A DNA stretch of 64,000 nucleotides, taken from assembly GCF_002076895.1 (NCBI RefSeq), contig NZ_CP020465.1:868001-932000 (forward strand), in the 5' to 3' direction. The notes beneath the pieces are model-generated. The model was given only the letters and a program-made list of their open reading frames with translations. It ran no database searches and was not told the origin of the DNA. Below, piece after piece: positions 47,992 to 59,188 of the stretch. The DNA comes from Cognaticolwellia beringensis. Lineage in GTDB: Bacteria > Pseudomonadota > Gammaproteobacteria > Enterobacterales > Alteromonadaceae. How positions within the stretch are numbered: the stretch's first letter is position 1; the number at the start of each line of letters is the position of its first letter. The position numbers and the translations under genes were made by a program.

Positions 47992-48900
47992 ATGAAGCAA
48001 TTTAAAGCAGCCAGTTTAATGACGGCAATTAAAACACCATATAATGCCAAAGGCGAGATAGATTTTAATACTTATGATCAACTAGTTGCTGAGCAAATTA
48101 AAGCAGGTGTTGATGGTATTGTGGTTGGTGGTACAACTGGTGAAGGACACTTACTTACTTGGGAAGAACATTTAATTCTTATCGCTCATAGTGTTCACAA
48201 ACATGGTAAAGATTTACTGATTATTGGCAATACCGGAAGCAACAACACTCGAGAAGCTATTAAAGCAACGCAATATGGATTTGCCGCGGGTATGGATGCG
48301 ACACTGCAAATTAATCCTTATTACGGTCGTAGCTCAACTGCGGGTGTAAGTGCACATTTTCATAAATTGTTTGATATTGGACCGGCCTTTATTTACAACG
48401 TGCCAAGTCGCACAGGCCAGGATTTAACACCCGATTTAATTGAGCCGCTATCAAAGCATAAAAACTTTATTGGTGTGAAAGAGTGTACCGGTAATGACCG
48501 TATAGCTTATTATGAAGAGCGAGGCATTGCTTGTTGGTCAGGTAACGACGACGAAAGTGCAGCGGGGCGTCATCAGCACGGTTCTCACGGTGTTATTTCT
48601 GTAACGTCGAACCTTGTCCCAAGTTTGATGAGACAGTTGATGGATGCACCTAATGATAGCTTACAGCAACGTATGCAACCGTTAATGGAATGGCTTTTTT
48701 GCGAACCTAACCCTATTGCTATTAATACCGCACTTATGATGACAGGTGCAGTTGCTCCTATATTCAGAATGCCTTACCAAGCATTAACTAAAATACAGCG
48801 TGAACAAGGTTTAGCGCTGCTTGCTGAATTGGCTAAGGATGAGGTAGTTGGCGATAAACTTATGTTAATGGCTGATGATGACTTCAAATATTGTTGCTAA
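47992..48900 (+). CDS. dapA: Dihydrodipicolinate synthase family protein (DapA)
   Basis: 302 aa from the ATG at 47992 (GAGAG upstream). Condenses pyruvate with aspartate semialdehyde in lysine and peptidoglycan synthesis. All catalytic positions are present: GGTTGEG, the YNVPSRTG tyrosine and arginine, and the Schiff-base lysine in GVKECTGN. The C-terminal third is less typical than E. coli DapA, so a related aldolase of the family remains possible. It stands alone, away from lysine genes, with its own terminator. Confidence 0.83.
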   Translation: MKQFKAASLMTAIKTPYNAKGEIDFNTYDQLVAEQIKAGVDGIVVGGTTGEGHLLTWEEHLILIAHSVHKHGKDLLIIGNTGSNNTREAIKATQYGFAAGMDATLQINPYYGRSSTAGVSAHFHKLFDIGPAFIYNVPSRTGQDLTPDLIEPLSKHKNFIGVKECTGNDRIAYYEERGIACWSGNDDESAAGRHQHGSHGVISVTSNLVPSLMRQLMDAPNDSLQQRMQPLMEWLFCEPNPIAINTALMMTGAVAPIFRMPYQALTKIQREQGLALLAELAKDEVVGDKLMLMADDDFKYCC

Positions 48901-48940
48901 TTTAGTTAGCTAGCTTTCGTTGCTTTATGACCGTAAAATT

Positions 48941-48974
48941 AAAAAACAGTGAGCTTATGCTCACTGTTTTTTTT
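48941..48974. terminator. Bidirectional terminator between dapA and the rluA-family gene
   Basis: 14-bp perfect stem (AAAAAACAGTGAGC and its complement) with a TTAT loop and T tract, between convergent genes. Confidence 0.9.
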
Positions 48975-49009
48975 AGGACTTTTATATTATAAATTAATCA
49001 GAGATTGAA

Positions 49010-49882
49010 CTAGTCACGTAATTTTTCTAATTGCGGTCGTAACGCTTCGGGAATAGAAAATGTTTGCTCCACATGTTTTATTGGGCAGGTAAACTTCAGC
49101 TGTACAGCGCATAATTGCAGATTTACTTGTTGATTTGTAGCGTTGATTTTACTTAGCGCCGATGCGCTGCCATGCAGTCGATCACCCACTACGGGCAAGC
49201 CGATGCTAGCTGCGTGTATGCGTATTTGATGTTTGCGACCGGTTTCAATGTTTACTTGCACTAAAGATAAATGCTTTTCTTGATTATATTCAAGGTTTAG
49301 GAAATGGCTACGAGCAGCCTTTTCATCAATCGCCGAGTCAATTGTTTCTGGTTGTGGTCGCTGTTGGTGATCGCCGTGGACAATAATGTGATAGGTTTTT
49401 TCTATTTGATGTTGCTCAAACATTAAACTTAACGCCCGTGTTGCGCTTTTACTATGGGCCACTAAAATTAAACCTGTGGCGGCGCGATCAAGGCGATGAA
49501 CCGGAAAAACCGCACGTTCAGGCAGTAAGTTTTTTTGTGCCCAGCGCGTTATGGTGCAGTGATCACTCCATTTAGATCCTTGAGATAACATACCATAAGG
49601 CTTATACCAAACACTGTAATCAGTTAAGTCTGCTATTAAAGTTGCGGGTGTCGGCATTTGCGATAGAACAGTTGCGTCATAATAAAAATGCAGTTTATCG
49701 TCTAAATGTAACTTTTTTTTCAGCCGACGACAGCGTTGCGTTGTTTTACCTCTGCTATGCCATAAGGCACCTTTGTCTATCGCTTTTTTTATTTCACCGA
49801 CCGTTAGGTCACATTGAATTTGCAGCGCTTCCACTATACTTATCGTGCGATCAATATTGATATGGCATTCAAATTTTTTCAA
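49010..49882 (-). CDS. RluA-family pseudouridine synthase
   Basis: 290 aa. Converts uridine to pseudouridine in RNA. The catalytic aspartate lies in PVHRLDRAATGLILVA; further motifs KTYHIIVHG, VNIETGRKHQIRIHAA and LPVVGDRLHG are normal. An N-terminal S4-like segment appears reduced. Which rRNA or tRNA site it modifies cannot be read from sequence. Confidence 0.92.
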   Translation of the reverse strand: MKKFECHINIDRTISIVEALQIQCDLTVGEIKKAIDKGALWHSRGKTTQRCRRLKKKLHLDDKLHFYYDATVLSQMPTPATLIADLTDYSVWYKPYGMLSQGSKWSDHCTITRWAQKNLLPERAVFPVHRLDRAATGLILVAHSKSATRALSLMFEQHQIEKTYHIIVHGDHQQRPQPETIDSAIDEKAARSHFLNLEYNQEKHLSLVQVNIETGRKHQIRIHAASIGLPVVGDRLHGSASALSKINATNQQVNLQLCAVQLKFTCPIKHVEQTFSIPEALRPQLEKLRD

Positions 49883-50089
49883 AACAAATCTACTTAATAA
49901 ACTTATATCAGGTAGTTTAACAAATTTATTGCCTAAATTGGCATATCTGAAGGCAACGGGTAATTTAGCAAAATAAAATAACTGACAAAACTTTAGTATT
50001 GGTTTAATTAAATTAAATTAAATTCAGCGTGGTCTTTAACTTCAGACAACGATAAAATACGCGTTAATACAACTTAGGAATATATAAAA

Positions 50090-50443
50090 ATGCAACGTAA
50101 TGAAGAATTATTTCCACTCGACAATGTCGGTAACGCTTTATGGCAAATGTTAGAAGGTGGTGATGATTTAACACTTGAAAGAGAATTCGAATTTTCGGTT
50201 ATTTTTTCTGATCAAGAGCAGGCACTAAAGTTTGGTCAATTGTTATTAGAAAATAATCAAAAACTATCATTTTGTCCCTATCAAGGCGATGACGCTTTTC
50301 CGTGGGAAATCACAGCCTATCCATTTATGTCAGCAAGCTATGAAAATATTGCGGCTTATCAAGAGTTATTAACCACCAGTGCAACACCGTTTGCAGGTAA
50401 GTATGACGGTTGGTACTGTGTTGATAACAGTAATACAAAGTAA
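50090..50443 (+). CDS. RraB-like (ribonuclease E inhibitor-like) protein
   Basis: 117 aa, acidic. The pattern LEREFEFSVIFSDQEQALKFGQLLL followed by a late YDGWYC resembles the RraB fold, in which a YDGW motif is conserved. RraB binds RNase E and slows mRNA decay in E. coli; this shorter Alteromonadales version is untested. The next gene is 20 bases downstream. Confidence 0.58.
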   Translation: MQRNEELFPLDNVGNALWQMLEGGDDLTLEREFEFSVIFSDQEQALKFGQLLLENNQKLSFCPYQGDDAFPWEITAYPFMSASYENIAAYQELLTTSATPFAGKYDGWYCVDNSNTK

Positions 50444-50463
50444 TACCAAAATAGAGGAATACT

Positions 50464-50676
50464 ATGGATGTTCAACAGTTTGACCGTCTGAAAAATGTTA
50501 GCGCTAAGTCATTTAATGATCAAAAAGCTTTAATCAAAAAAGTGCTGGCGGGACGAGACATTGCCTGTAAGCAGTGCGGAACATTTATAAGAGTTACTTT
50601 GCCTGAAGATAAAAAAATCACCGGCTTATTTTGTGCAAAAGGCTGCACAAATATCGCTTTAGATTTTGTATTATAA
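50464..50676 (+). CDS. Small zinc-ribbon-like protein, 70 aa
   Basis: Cysteines in CKQC and FCAKGC (C-x2-C ... C-x3-C) suggest one zinc site; no named family. Follows the RraB-like gene closely (AGAGGAATACT ribosome site), so it probably shares its transcript. Confidence 0.65.
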   Translation: MDVQQFDRLKNVSAKSFNDQKALIKKVLAGRDIACKQCGTFIRVTLPEDKKITGLFCAKGCTNIALDFVL

Positions 50677-50738
50677 AAAGCTAAAAAGCTACGACTGACA
50701 AGTGGTGATATTACTTAGCTTAAAGCTCATCATCTGTT

Positions 50739-51413
50739 TTACAAAAATGTCGCAATGTCTTCAAGTTTTTTCTTGCTCATGGCGTGATGTGGCACGGTAG
50801 CGTTTTCGCTCGGATAACCAGCAATGATTAGCATGTAAGGGCGACTATTTTCATCACGGTCACATACTTTTGTCAAAAATGACATAGGCTTTGGTGTATG
50901 GGTTAACGTTACTAAGCCGCTTGAATGCAAAGCATTAATTAAAAAGCCGGTAGCGATCCCCACTGACTCATGTACATAGTAATTGGTGTTTTTATCTTCG
51001 ACAGCAATGCCGCCTTTTTTCTCACTGAAAACGGCAATTAACCAGGGCGCATGCTCTAAGTACGGTTTATTAGCATCTGTACCTAACGGTTTTAACGCAT
51101 CTAACCATTCCTCACCACCTCGGCCTTGATAAAAGTTACTTTCGTGAATTTCTGCTTGTTGGCGGATTTGTTTTTTAACGTCGTGACTACTGATGGCGAC
51201 AAAATGCCATGGTTGATGGTTAGCTCCGCTTGGCGCGGTTCCTGCGGCTTTAATACAGTTTTCAATAATGCGTTTTGCAACAGGGCGGTTACTAAAACTG
51301 CGGACACTATGGCGGCGTTTAATATTTTCATAAAAATCAGCAGAACGCTGTAACATTTCGTCACTTGTGTATTCAATATAATCGCTTAAAGGCGATGAGT
51401 CATGGGCTTTCAT
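50739..51413 (-). CDS. Nitroreductase-family flavoprotein
   Basis: 224 aa. FMN-binding motifs RRHSVRSFSNRPV (phosphate contacts), GTAPSGANHQPWHFVAI and ESVGIATGFLINALHSSGLVTL. Such enzymes reduce nitro, quinone or halogenated substrates using NAD(P)H; the length and the SxRxF start are close to the iodotyrosine-dehalogenase-like subgroup, which is an inference. Monocistronic. Confidence 0.9.
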   Translation of the reverse strand: MKAHDSSPLSDYIEYTSDEMLQRSADFYENIKRRHSVRSFSNRPVAKRIIENCIKAAGTAPSGANHQPWHFVAISSHDVKKQIRQQAEIHESNFYQGRGGEEWLDALKPLGTDANKPYLEHAPWLIAVFSEKKGGIAVEDKNTNYYVHESVGIATGFLINALHSSGLVTLTHTPKPMSFLTKVCDRDENSRPYMLIIAGYPSENATVPHHAMSKKKLEDIATFL

Positions 51414-51544
51414 AAGACTTGCTGCTCTTAATATTATTTCTTTCTAGCTTATCGATAAAGTTAGTCATAAAGCAAGTTTATGTAGAAATAATACCATCAA
51501 ACAATAGTACAAATATCAGTATTAAATACAGTGGGAATACTGAC

Positions 51545-51820
51545 TTAATAATCTTGATGTTTTTGATTAGATAACTGAATGAAGTAGTTATTCAGCCCAG
51601 TAAACCGGCGTGTGACCTCTGCTTTATAAACGCCTAGACAAAGAAAAATTGTCATAATTAGGCTAATAACGGGCAAGTTAGTCGCTTGGAGATAGGCAGA
51701 TATTAGGGTTGTGATAACAGCACCAACCACAAAATAGCTCAACGTGATCCGTAACCATACATAGGCTGCAATCATCATGCTCTGTAAATCGAGAGGTTTT
51801 AACGGCGTCGCAGTTTTCAT
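51545..51820 (-). CDS. Small membrane protein, 91 aa, unknown
   Basis: Two or three hydrophobic segments (MMIAAYVWLRITLSYFVVGAVITTLI, VISLIMTIFLCLGVYKA) with charged ends. No family recognised. Confidence 0.6.
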   Translation of the reverse strand: MKTATPLKPLDLQSMMIAAYVWLRITLSYFVVGAVITTLISAYLQATNLPVISLIMTIFLCLGVYKAEVTRRFTGLNNYFIQLSNQKHQDY

Positions 51821-52146
51821 TGCTAATGTTCTTTTAGAGTACGTAAATTATGTGTCACTGAGTATAGTTAACTAAACTGGAATATATAAGTTAATTTTTA
51901 TTCCTAAATGGTATATGAAAGAGGTTTAGTTTATAAACTTACGAGTGCGATGCAAAGTGAGGAGTTAAAAACATTTTATTTCAATAATTTAAAATTATTT
52001 GTGTTGGATTATTTTTGTTCGATTATTGACAAGGTACAAAAAGTTTTAAATTATTTTTAGCTCGCTTACAGCATAATTTCCTACGAAGCGATTTAAATAG
52101 ACTAAAATTATTGGGCGAACTACTTAGGGATAAATAAGGTTTTAAG
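51821..52146 (+). promoter_or_regulatory. Gene-free region with a candidate usp promoter
   Basis: No supported reading frame. TTGACA (52026-52031) and AATTAT (52049-52054) lie 17 bases apart, about 90 bases before the usp start, making a plausible sigma-70 promoter with a full -35 and a partial -10. Confidence 0.45.
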
Positions 52147-53019
52147 ATGAAAAACTTTAAAAATATTTTAGTGATTGCTGAAGATATCGGCCTAAACCAA
52201 ACCTTATTGCTTAAAGCGTTGAGGATTGCACACAGTGCAAAAGCAAATTTAACGATCATAACCAATAAGCATGATAAAGAAATAGAGCAGCATCTCGAGC
52301 TGATTTATCAGCAAAAGACTACAAGCTCAGCCATGTTAAACGGATATAATCCAGGAAAATTGGAAATTGATATCAATATAAAATATTGCTCAGCACCATT
52401 TTCGCACCAAGATGTCTTGGCTGAAGTGACTAATCATAGTTATGATCTATTGATTAAAGACATACATGCCGCACATTTTCGTTGGGGTTTATCTTGGTCT
52501 GATAACCATTATTTATTGCGTGAAGGTAAGACTAATCTTTTGCTCGTTGGTGAAACACAGTGGCCAGAAAGTGGCAATATTTTAGCGGCATTAGAAACAG
52601 AAGAGTCGACAGATAAACACCAAAAACTGAACCAGTTTATGATTGATGAAAGTCGTTATTTGGCGGGGCTTTTAAACAGTGAAGTTCATTTAATTAACTG
52701 TTATCAAGAACAACCCAGTATTTCATTAGAAGATCGCTTATTTGAGGAAGGTGTTGAAGAGCCTTCACAACAGCACTGGCGTCATTTAAAAAGCTCTGCA
52801 TCTAACTTTGATGTAGAACAAGATCATATGCACGTTGAACCAGGCTTGCCGGAGTTTGTGATTCCGCATGAAGCGAAAAAATATAATGCTGACATTGTTA
52901 CTTTAGGTGCTGGTGAACATCATGGTTTAATTGATTTACTTAAAGGGCATTCTACAGATTATGTACTCGAAGGGCTTTCTTGTGATGCACTTATTTTAAA
53001 AGCAAATGTATGTAATTAA
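52147..53019 (+). CDS. Tandem universal stress protein (UspE-like)
   Basis: 290 aa with two Usp domains (start MKNFKNILVIAEDIGLNQTLLLKALRIA; second from about residue 145). Length and layout match UspE of enterobacteria, which aids survival under starvation and oxidative stress. The second domain ends GHSTDYVLEGLSCDALILK, in place of the ATP-binding GxxG-S pattern, so nucleotide binding is uncertain. Closed by a strong terminator facing purL. Confidence 0.85.
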   Translation: MKNFKNILVIAEDIGLNQTLLLKALRIAHSAKANLTIITNKHDKEIEQHLELIYQQKTTSSAMLNGYNPGKLEIDINIKYCSAPFSHQDVLAEVTNHSYDLLIKDIHAAHFRWGLSWSDNHYLLREGKTNLLLVGETQWPESGNILAALETEESTDKHQKLNQFMIDESRYLAGLLNSEVHLINCYQEQPSISLEDRLFEEGVEEPSQQHWRHLKSSASNFDVEQDHMHVEPGLPEFVIPHEAKKYNADIVTLGAGEHHGLIDLLKGHSTDYVLEGLSCDALILKANVCN

Positions 53020-53035
53020 TTATTACGCCATAAGA

Positions 53036-53059
53036 AAAAAGCGCCAAATGGCGCTTTTT
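53036..53059. terminator. Bidirectional terminator between usp and purL
   Basis: 10-bp stem AAAAAGCGCC / GGCGCTTTTT, AAAT loop, between convergent genes. Confidence 0.88.
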
Positions 53060-53106
53060 CGTATTATACACAGTAACTTATTTATTATAGCGGTAAGTCT
53101 GTGAGC

Positions 53107-56100
53107 TTAACCTATAAACTTACGTGCGTTTCTAAACATGCGTACCCAAGGCGAATCTTCTTGCCATTCATCAGGGTGCCATGAGTTAGCCACTGTGCGG
53201 AATACACGTTCAGGGTGCGGCATCATAATGGTTACTCGACCATCTGTTGTTGTTAGTGCCGTAATACCATCAGGTGAGCCGTTCGGGTTAGCCGGGTAAG
53301 TCTCAGTGATATGACCATAGTTATCAACAAAGCGCATAGCTACAGTGCCTGATTCGTTTGCCGTATCAATATCATCATCTGATTTAAACTCTGCACGACC
53401 TTCACCGTGTGAAACGGCGATAGGCATACGTGAACCTTCCATACCATCAAAGAAGATAGACGGGGTAGGTTGGATTTCAACTAAGCTAAATCGAGCTTCA
53501 AAACGCTCTGACTTGTTTTGTACAAAACGTGGCCAAGCGTCAGAACCAGGGATGATTTCTTTTAGGTTAGACAACATTTGACAGCCGTTACACACACCTA
53601 GCGAGAACGTATCTTCACGTTCGAAGAAGGTTTTGAACATGGTTTTGGCATCTTTGTTGAACAATATTGATTTTGCCCAACCTTCACCAGCGCCAAGCAC
53701 ATCACCGTATGAGAAACCGCCACAAGCCACTAAGCCATTAAAGTCAGCTAAATCAGTACGGCCAGATAAAATGTCTGACATATGTACGTCAACGGCAACA
53801 AAACCTGCACGATCAAATGCCGCAGCCATTTCTACATGTGAGTTGACGCCTTGTTCACGTAAAATAGCAATGCGAGGGTTAGTTGCATGCTGAGCATCTT
53901 TTGCTATTAAACCAGCAACAATATCTTCATTGATATCAAAACTTAAATCAGCACTTAGGCCTGGATCTTCAGTATCAAACTTAACATCATGTTCTTGTTG
54001 AGCACATTCTGGATTGTCACGTAACGACTGCATTTTATGGGTGGTTTGTGCCCAGGTAGTGCGGTAATAAGTACGAGAGTTTTCTAGCACAACTTCGTTG
54101 TTACGGGTAAAGCGGATAGTATCTTCGTTATTAATTCGGCCAATGTCCGTGCAACAATCTTCAATACCAAATTCAGCAAAAACGGCGTGGATAGCATCAA
54201 CGTCACTTTCGCGAATTTGAATTACTGCGCCAAGTTCTTCATTAAATAATACATCAACATCGTTGCCTGATGCTGAAGTCAGTTTACTTAAGTCAATATC
54301 AACACCGGTATGGCCAGCAAAAGCCATTTCAACCACAGTAGTGAATAAACCGCCATCCGAAATATCATGGTATGCAATCAGTTTTTCATCACGCACGAGT
54401 GTTTGCATGGCGTTGAAGAAGCCTTTTAAGGTTTCAGAACAATCTACATCTGGGGTTTCATTGCCAAGGTGTTTATAAACCTGAGCTAAACATGAACCGC
54501 CTAAACGCTGTTTACCTTTTGATAAGTCAATGGCAACGATGCGAGTCTCACCTTGATCTATTCTTAATTCAGGTGTTACGGTTTTACGAATGTCTTCAAC
54601 AACACCAAAAGCGGTGATAATTAACGACATTGGAGACGTTACAGATTTCTCAGCACCATTTTCTTCCCATTTGGTTTTCATCGACATAGAGTCTTTACCA
54701 ACAGGAATCGTTAAACCAAGTGCTGGGCAAAGTTCTTCACCAATAGCTTTAACCGCTTCGTATAAACCTGCATCTTCACCTGGATGACCCGCAGGAGACA
54801 TCCAGTTAGCTGAAAGCTTAATACGGTTCAAATCACCAATATCAGTACCGGCAATGTTAGTTAGCGACTCAGCTACTGCCAAACGTGCTGAAGCGCCAAA
54901 GTTTAATAAGGCAACGGGTGTGCGCTCACCCAACGACATAGCTTCGCCGTGGTAAGAATCAAGCGCTGAAGCGGTAACACCACAATCGGCTACAGGTACT
55001 TGCCAAGGGCCAACCATTTGGTCGCGATTAACCATACCGGTTACCGAGCGATCGCCAATAGTAATTAAGAAAGTTTTTTCTGCAACAGTAGGCAAAGATA
55101 AAATACGCTCAGCTGCATCAGCTAACGTGATGTCAGTAACGCTAAAGTTATCGCCAGTGGCTACTTTTGTTTCAACGTCTTTGAAGATTTTAGGCGTTTT
55201 ACCTAATAAAACTTCAAGTGGTAAATCAATCGGTGTGTCTAACTTATCGTTACCAGCAAAATGTGAGTCAGTAACGATTAAGTGTTCTTCTTCGGTAGCA
55301 CGACCAACCACAGAAAATGGTGCGCGTTCACGAAGACATATTTGTTCAAATGTGGCTAAGTTTTTATCTGATACAGCGATAACATAACGTTCTTGAGATT
55401 CGTTACACCAAATTTCATGAGGTGCCATGCTACGTTCATCATTCGGTACGTTACGCAGTTCAAAAACACCACCACGGCCGCCATCAGAAACTAGCTCAGG
55501 AAAGGCATTAGATAAACCACCCGCGCCAACATCATGAATGAAAGCAATAGGGTTTTCTTCGCCTAACTGCCAACACTTATCAATAACTTCTTGGCAACGA
55601 CGTTCCATTTCAGGGTTTTCACGTTGCACGGAAGCAAAATCTAAACTCTCAGCAGATTGACCTGATGCCATTGAAGAAGCGGCACCGCCACCTAAACCAA
55701 TGTTCATTGCAGGGCCACCAAGGGCAATTAAATGAGCGCCAACAACTATTTCGCGCTTTTGTACGTGTTCGTCACGAATATTACCTAAGCCACCGGCCAA
55801 CATAATGGGCTTATGGTAACCACGGACTTCGCTACCGTTAAACGAGTTAACTTGTTCTTCGTAGGTACGGAAATAACCTAAAATAGCTGGGCGACCAAAC
55901 TCATTATTAAAAGCTGCGCCACCTAATGGGCCTTCCGTCATAATATCTAAGGCTGAAACGATACGATTGGGTTTACCAAAATCAGTTTCCCATGGTTGTT
56001 CAAAACCCGGAATACGTAAGTTTGAAACTGAAAACCCCACTAAACCCGCTTTGGGTTTTGAACCAATACCGGTTGCGCCTTCATCACGAATCTCACCACC

Positions 56101-57054
56101 TGAACCAGTTGCAGCGCCCGGGTAAGGAGAGATAGCAGTAGGGTGGTTGTGAGTTTCAACTTTCATTAAAATTTGGATGTCTTCATGGTGATAGTCATAA
56201 ACATTCGTTTCAGGATTTGGGAAGAAACGACCGCCTTTGTTACCCACCATAACCGCCGCGTTGTCTTTATAAGCACTTAAAACAAAGTCAGGGTTGACTT
56301 CATGGGTATTGCGGATCATTTTGAACAACGATTTCGGCTGTTTTACACCGTCGATAGTCCAGTCGGCGTTAAATATTTTATGACGACAATGCTCTGAGTT
56401 TGCTTGGGCAAACATGTAAAGTTCAATGTCGTGCGGATTACGACCAAGTTTGCTGAAGTTTTCAAATAAGTAGTTAACTTCATCTTCGGCTAGGGCTAGA
56501 CCCAGCTCAATGTTGGCTTGAACTAAAGCGTTTTTGCCGCCGTGTTCGATGTCAATGCTGGTAAGTTCACCTGGCTCTGCACTAGCAAAAAGCGCGCTGG
56601 CTTCATTGATGTCAGTGAAAATTGATTCCATCATGCGATCATGAATCAAATTATTTAATGTCGATTGTTGCGCTGGCGTTAATGGCTCGTCGTTTTCGGT
56701 GCTGACGTAGTAAGCTAAGCCGCGCTCTAGGCGAATAACCTTACTTAAACCACAGTTGTTTGCAATGTCGGTAGATTTTGATGACCAAGGAGAGATCGTG
56801 CCAGGTCGTGGTGTTACTAATAAAAACTGCCCAACGGGGTCATGTTCTTCAATTGTAGGGCCATACTTAAGAAGTTGCTGTAAAACCGAGGCTTCTTCAA
56901 CGTCTAAATCTGCTGAAACATGAGCGAAATGGGTAAATTCAGCATAGATATCCGTGACCGGCAGTTGCAGCTCAGAACACTGATTTAATAGCTTGTTTAC
57001 TCTAAAATCAGATAGTGCTGGCGCACCGCGAAAGGTTTTCATCAACATCGACAT
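53107..57054 (-). CDS. purL: Phosphoribosylformylglycinamidine synthase (large single-chain)
   Basis: 1315 aa, the full gammaproteobacterial fusion. Fourth step of purine synthesis: FGAR to FGAM with glutamine and ATP. Order: N-terminal PurS-like and linker parts, two AIRS-type domains ([39 protein letters not shown]), and a C-terminal glutaminase with catalytic Cys in [10 protein letters not shown] and His in MMPHPERVF. Divergent from mltF with tadA beyond, the order seen in E. coli. Confidence 0.98.
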   Translation of the reverse strand: MSMLMKTFRGAPALSDFRVNKLLNQCSELQLPVTDIYAEFTHFAHVSADLDVEEASVLQQLLKYGPTIEEHDPVGQFLLVTPRPGTISPWSSKSTDIANNCGLSKVIRLERGLAYYVSTENDEPLTPAQQSTLNNLIHDRMMESIFTDINEASALFASAEPGELTSIDIEHGGKNALVQANIELGLALAEDEVNYLFENFSKLGRNPHDIELYMFAQANSEHCRHKIFNADWTIDGVKQPKSLFKMIRNTHEVNPDFVLSAYKDNAAVMVGNKGGRFFPNPETNVYDYHHEDIQILMKVETHNHPTAISPYPGAATGSGGEIRDEGATGIGSKPKAGLVGFSVSNLRIPGFEQPWETDFGKPNRIVSALDIMTEGPLGGAAFNNEFGRPAILGYFRTYEEQVNSFNGSEVRGYHKPIMLAGGLGNIRDEHVQKREIVVGAHLIALGGPAMNIGLGGGAASSMASGQSAESLDFASVQRENPEMERRCQEVIDKCWQLGEENPIAFIHDVGAGGLSNAFPELVSDGGRGGVFELRNVPNDERSMAPHEIWCNESQERYVIAVSDKNLATFEQICLRERAPFSVVGRATEEEHLIVTDSHFAGNDKLDTPIDLPLEVLLGKTPKIFKDVETKVATGDNFSVTDITLADAAERILSLPTVAEKTFLITIGDRSVTGMVNRDQMVGPWQVPVADCGVTASALDSYHGEAMSLGERTPVALLNFGASARLAVAESLTNIAGTDIGDLNRIKLSANWMSPAGHPGEDAGLYEAVKAIGEELCPALGLTIPVGKDSMSMKTKWEENGAEKSVTSPMSLIITAFGVVEDIRKTVTPELRIDQGETRIVAIDLSKGKQRLGGSCLAQVYKHLGNETPDVDCSETLKGFFNAMQTLVRDEKLIAYHDISDGGLFTTVVEMAFAGHTGVDIDLSKLTSASGNDVDVLFNEELGAVIQIRESDVDAIHAVFAEFGIEDCCTDIGRINNEDTIRFTRNNEVVLENSRTYYRTTWAQTTHKMQSLRDNPECAQQEHDVKFDTEDPGLSADLSFDINEDIVAGLIAKDAQHATNPRIAILREQGVNSHVEMAAAFDRAGFVAVDVHMSDILSGRTDLADFNGLVACGGFSYGDVLGAGEGWAKSILFNKDAKTMFKTFFEREDTFSLGVCNGCQMLSNLKEIIPGSDAWPRFVQNKSERFEARFSLVEIQPTPSIFFDGMEGSRMPIAVSHGEGRAEFKSDDDIDTANESGTVAMRFVDNYGHITETYPANPNGSPDGITALTTTDGRVTIMMPHPERVFRTVANSWHPDEWQEDSPWVRMFRNARKFIG

Positions 57055-57109
57055 AGTCTATTTCACCGGGTTATATTAATTAATAAAATTAAGGATAAAA
57101 AACGCGCGT

Positions 57110-57139
57110 ATTATAGATGAAACAGGACAATTAGAGAAA
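57110..57139 (-). promoter_or_regulatory. Probable purL promoter
   Basis: On the minus strand TATAAT (57110-57115) with a weak TTTCTC -35 eighteen bases upstream, followed by a GC-rich ACGCGCG discriminator of the ppGpp-sensitive type. I see no PurR box. Confidence 0.45.
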
Positions 57140-57236
57140 TGATTTGTCTCCTTTTAGCCGAATTTTCTGAGGGCAAAATGTGTCACTGCGCAAAAATAGC
57201 TTTTTAAATAACTCAATAAACGTGACAATAGACATT

Positions 57237-58670
57237 ATGATAAATACACAAATAAAATCATTTGCTATTAAAGTTAGCTTGAATAAGCTGTTGGCCTTGT
57301 TTCTAGTGCCATGTATATTCATGTTGTCTGCTTGTGAATCGCACAAAGCGTCTGCAAATTTGCAGCGTATTATTGATCGTGGTTATTTAACCGTAGGCAC
57401 ACTTTATGGTAACACTAGCTATTACCTTGACGCCGAAGGGCCCGCAGGTTTTGAATATGAACTTGCGCAAAAATATGCCGAATATTTAGGTGTCGAATTA
57501 AAAATGATGCCTAGTTATAATTTAAATGATTTATTTCAACAGCTTGATAATGGTAGCGTTGATATACTCGCTGCTGGGCTAGCGGTAACTGATGAGCGTC
57601 TTAAAAATTATCATTTTTCACCAAGTTATGATGATGTTAGTCAAAAGCTAGTTTTTAAGCAGGGTAATATTAGACCACGCACATTGGCTGATTTAACGGG
57701 TACGTTAGAAGTATTAGAACACTCTAGTCACGTAGAAAGTTTATCACAATTAAAATTATCTAATCCGGAACTGACATGGTCGACAACCAGTGAATTAGAT
57801 AGCGAAGAACTTTTATTGCGTGTACTTTCTGACGAAATTGATTACACCATTGCAGACACGAATACTTTGGCCGTTAGTCGCCGATATTATCCTGAAATCA
57901 GTATAGGCTTTACTATTCGTAAAGAAGAATCATTAGCTTGGATGATCAATAAACATAGTGACGATTCTATTTTTGCCAGCGTAATTGAGTTTTTTGGGCA
58001 AGTTCATCATAACGGTGTATTGTTGGCTTTGAATGATAAACATTATGGCCATATTGAAGAATTTAATTATGTCGATACACGTATGTTTATTAAGGCTATT
58101 GCAAATAAATTACCCGAGTATCAACCACTTTTTGAAAAATATGGACAAGAGGTAGACTGGCGTTTGTTAGCGGCTATAAGCTATCAAGAGTCGCATTGGG
58201 AACCTCATGCCCGCTCTTATACCGGTGTGCGAGGTATGATGATGCTAACCTTGCCGACCGCAAAACAAATGGGCATAAAAAGTCGTTTAGATGCTGAACA
58301 GAGTATTCGTGGTGGTGCAAAATATTTTAAGCAAATGATTGCACGTATGCCAGCACGAGTTCCCTCTCCAGATCGACTTTGGTTTGCGCTCGCTTCATAT
58401 AATATCGGCTTAGGGCATTTAAATGATGCTCGTAAAATTACCAAGCAACAAGGCGGAGATCCTGACCGTTGGGTGGAAGTGAAGGAGCGCTTGCCGTTAC
58501 TAAAACAGAAAAAATATTATAAAAAAACTCGCTATGGTTACGCTCGTGGCGACGAACCGGTTAATTATGTTGAAAATATTCGTCGTTACTATGATACATT
58601 AACTTGGATGGATGATCAGGCCAAGCATAGCGCAGTGAAAAGTGAGTTGGCGGTGAATGAAATACATTAG
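57237..58670 (+). CDS. mltF: Membrane-bound lytic murein transglycosylase F
   Basis: 477 aa from the ATG at 57237; the frame is open back to a GTG at 57180, and the start is uncertain. Cleaves peptidoglycan glycan strands. An N-terminal solute-binding-like domain ([35 protein letters not shown]) is followed by an SLT domain with catalytic Glu in [12 protein letters not shown] and [13 protein letters not shown]. The signal segment ends in LSAC-ES, a lipobox, whereas E. coli MltF is not usually drawn as a lipoprotein. Divergent from purL. Confidence 0.92.
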   Translation: MINTQIKSFAIKVSLNKLLALFLVPCIFMLSACESHKASANLQRIIDRGYLTVGTLYGNTSYYLDAEGPAGFEYELAQKYAEYLGVELKMMPSYNLNDLFQQLDNGSVDILAAGLAVTDERLKNYHFSPSYDDVSQKLVFKQGNIRPRTLADLTGTLEVLEHSSHVESLSQLKLSNPELTWSTTSELDSEELLLRVLSDEIDYTIADTNTLAVSRRYYPEISIGFTIRKEESLAWMINKHSDDSIFASVIEFFGQVHHNGVLLALNDKHYGHIEEFNYVDTRMFIKAIANKLPEYQPLFEKYGQEVDWRLLAAISYQESHWEPHARSYTGVRGMMMLTLPTAKQMGIKSRLDAEQSIRGGAKYFKQMIARMPARVPSPDRLWFALASYNIGLGHLNDARKITKQQGGDPDRWVEVKERLPLLKQKKYYKKTRYGYARGDEPVNYVENIRRYYDTLTWMDDQAKHSAVKSELAVNEIH

Positions 58671-58867
58671 ACAATGTTAGGACGCTCCAGAAACATTATC
58701 TGCTATTTCATCAAAGTGTCATAAATGCGAGTGATAATAGTAAATATTGTTAGAGTGACATAGTGTTTAGGGAATATTTAAGTAATATATAATACAGGTA
58801 TATTTAGATATATATATTATGCGCCTACACTTATCTAATGAGTTAAACGTACGCCAAGGAGGTGGAT

Positions 58868-59026
58868 ATGAAAATTAAAAAGTGTTTAGTAAGTAACCAA
58901 AGAAAAAGAACATTACATCGTAACAAAGTCAGATTAGCTAACCGTCGACATACTCAGTTTGCATCTGAGCAGTTTCATAACGAAACACCATCAGTAAACG
59001 AAAATAACGAGTTAGAGAACTCCTAA
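58868..59026 (+). CDS. Small basic protein, 52 aa, unknown
   Basis: Short gene that length filters miss. An almost perfect AAGGAGGTGGAT ribosome site sits directly before the ATG. The product starts MKIKKCLVSNQRKRTLHRN, is strongly basic in its first 30 residues and acidic at the end (NENNELENS). No family recognised; the charge suggests RNA or DNA binding. A hairpin overlaps its stop codon. Confidence 0.65.
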   Translation: MKIKKCLVSNQRKRTLHRNKVRLANRRHTQFASEQFHNETPSVNENNELENS

Positions 59027-59031
59027 CTCGT
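59007..59031 (+). terminator. Hairpin overlapping the stop of the 52-aa gene
   Basis: Perfect 9-bp stem ACGAGTTAG / CTAACTCGT with a 7-base loop, no T tract behind it; possibly an mRNA-end or attenuation structure rather than a classical terminator. Confidence 0.45.
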
Positions 59032-59188
59032 AAAATTGAAATGAAATACTGCATTGTTATAAACGTGCTTGCCAAGAACTCAATCCATTTGGCTAAGTGC
59101 CTTTTCCCTGCCTAAAATAGACCAGATCATCAGTGGAATTTTTCGTGGTTAAAATTTTTATTAGTTCATTCTACGATATAGAGTTAGC

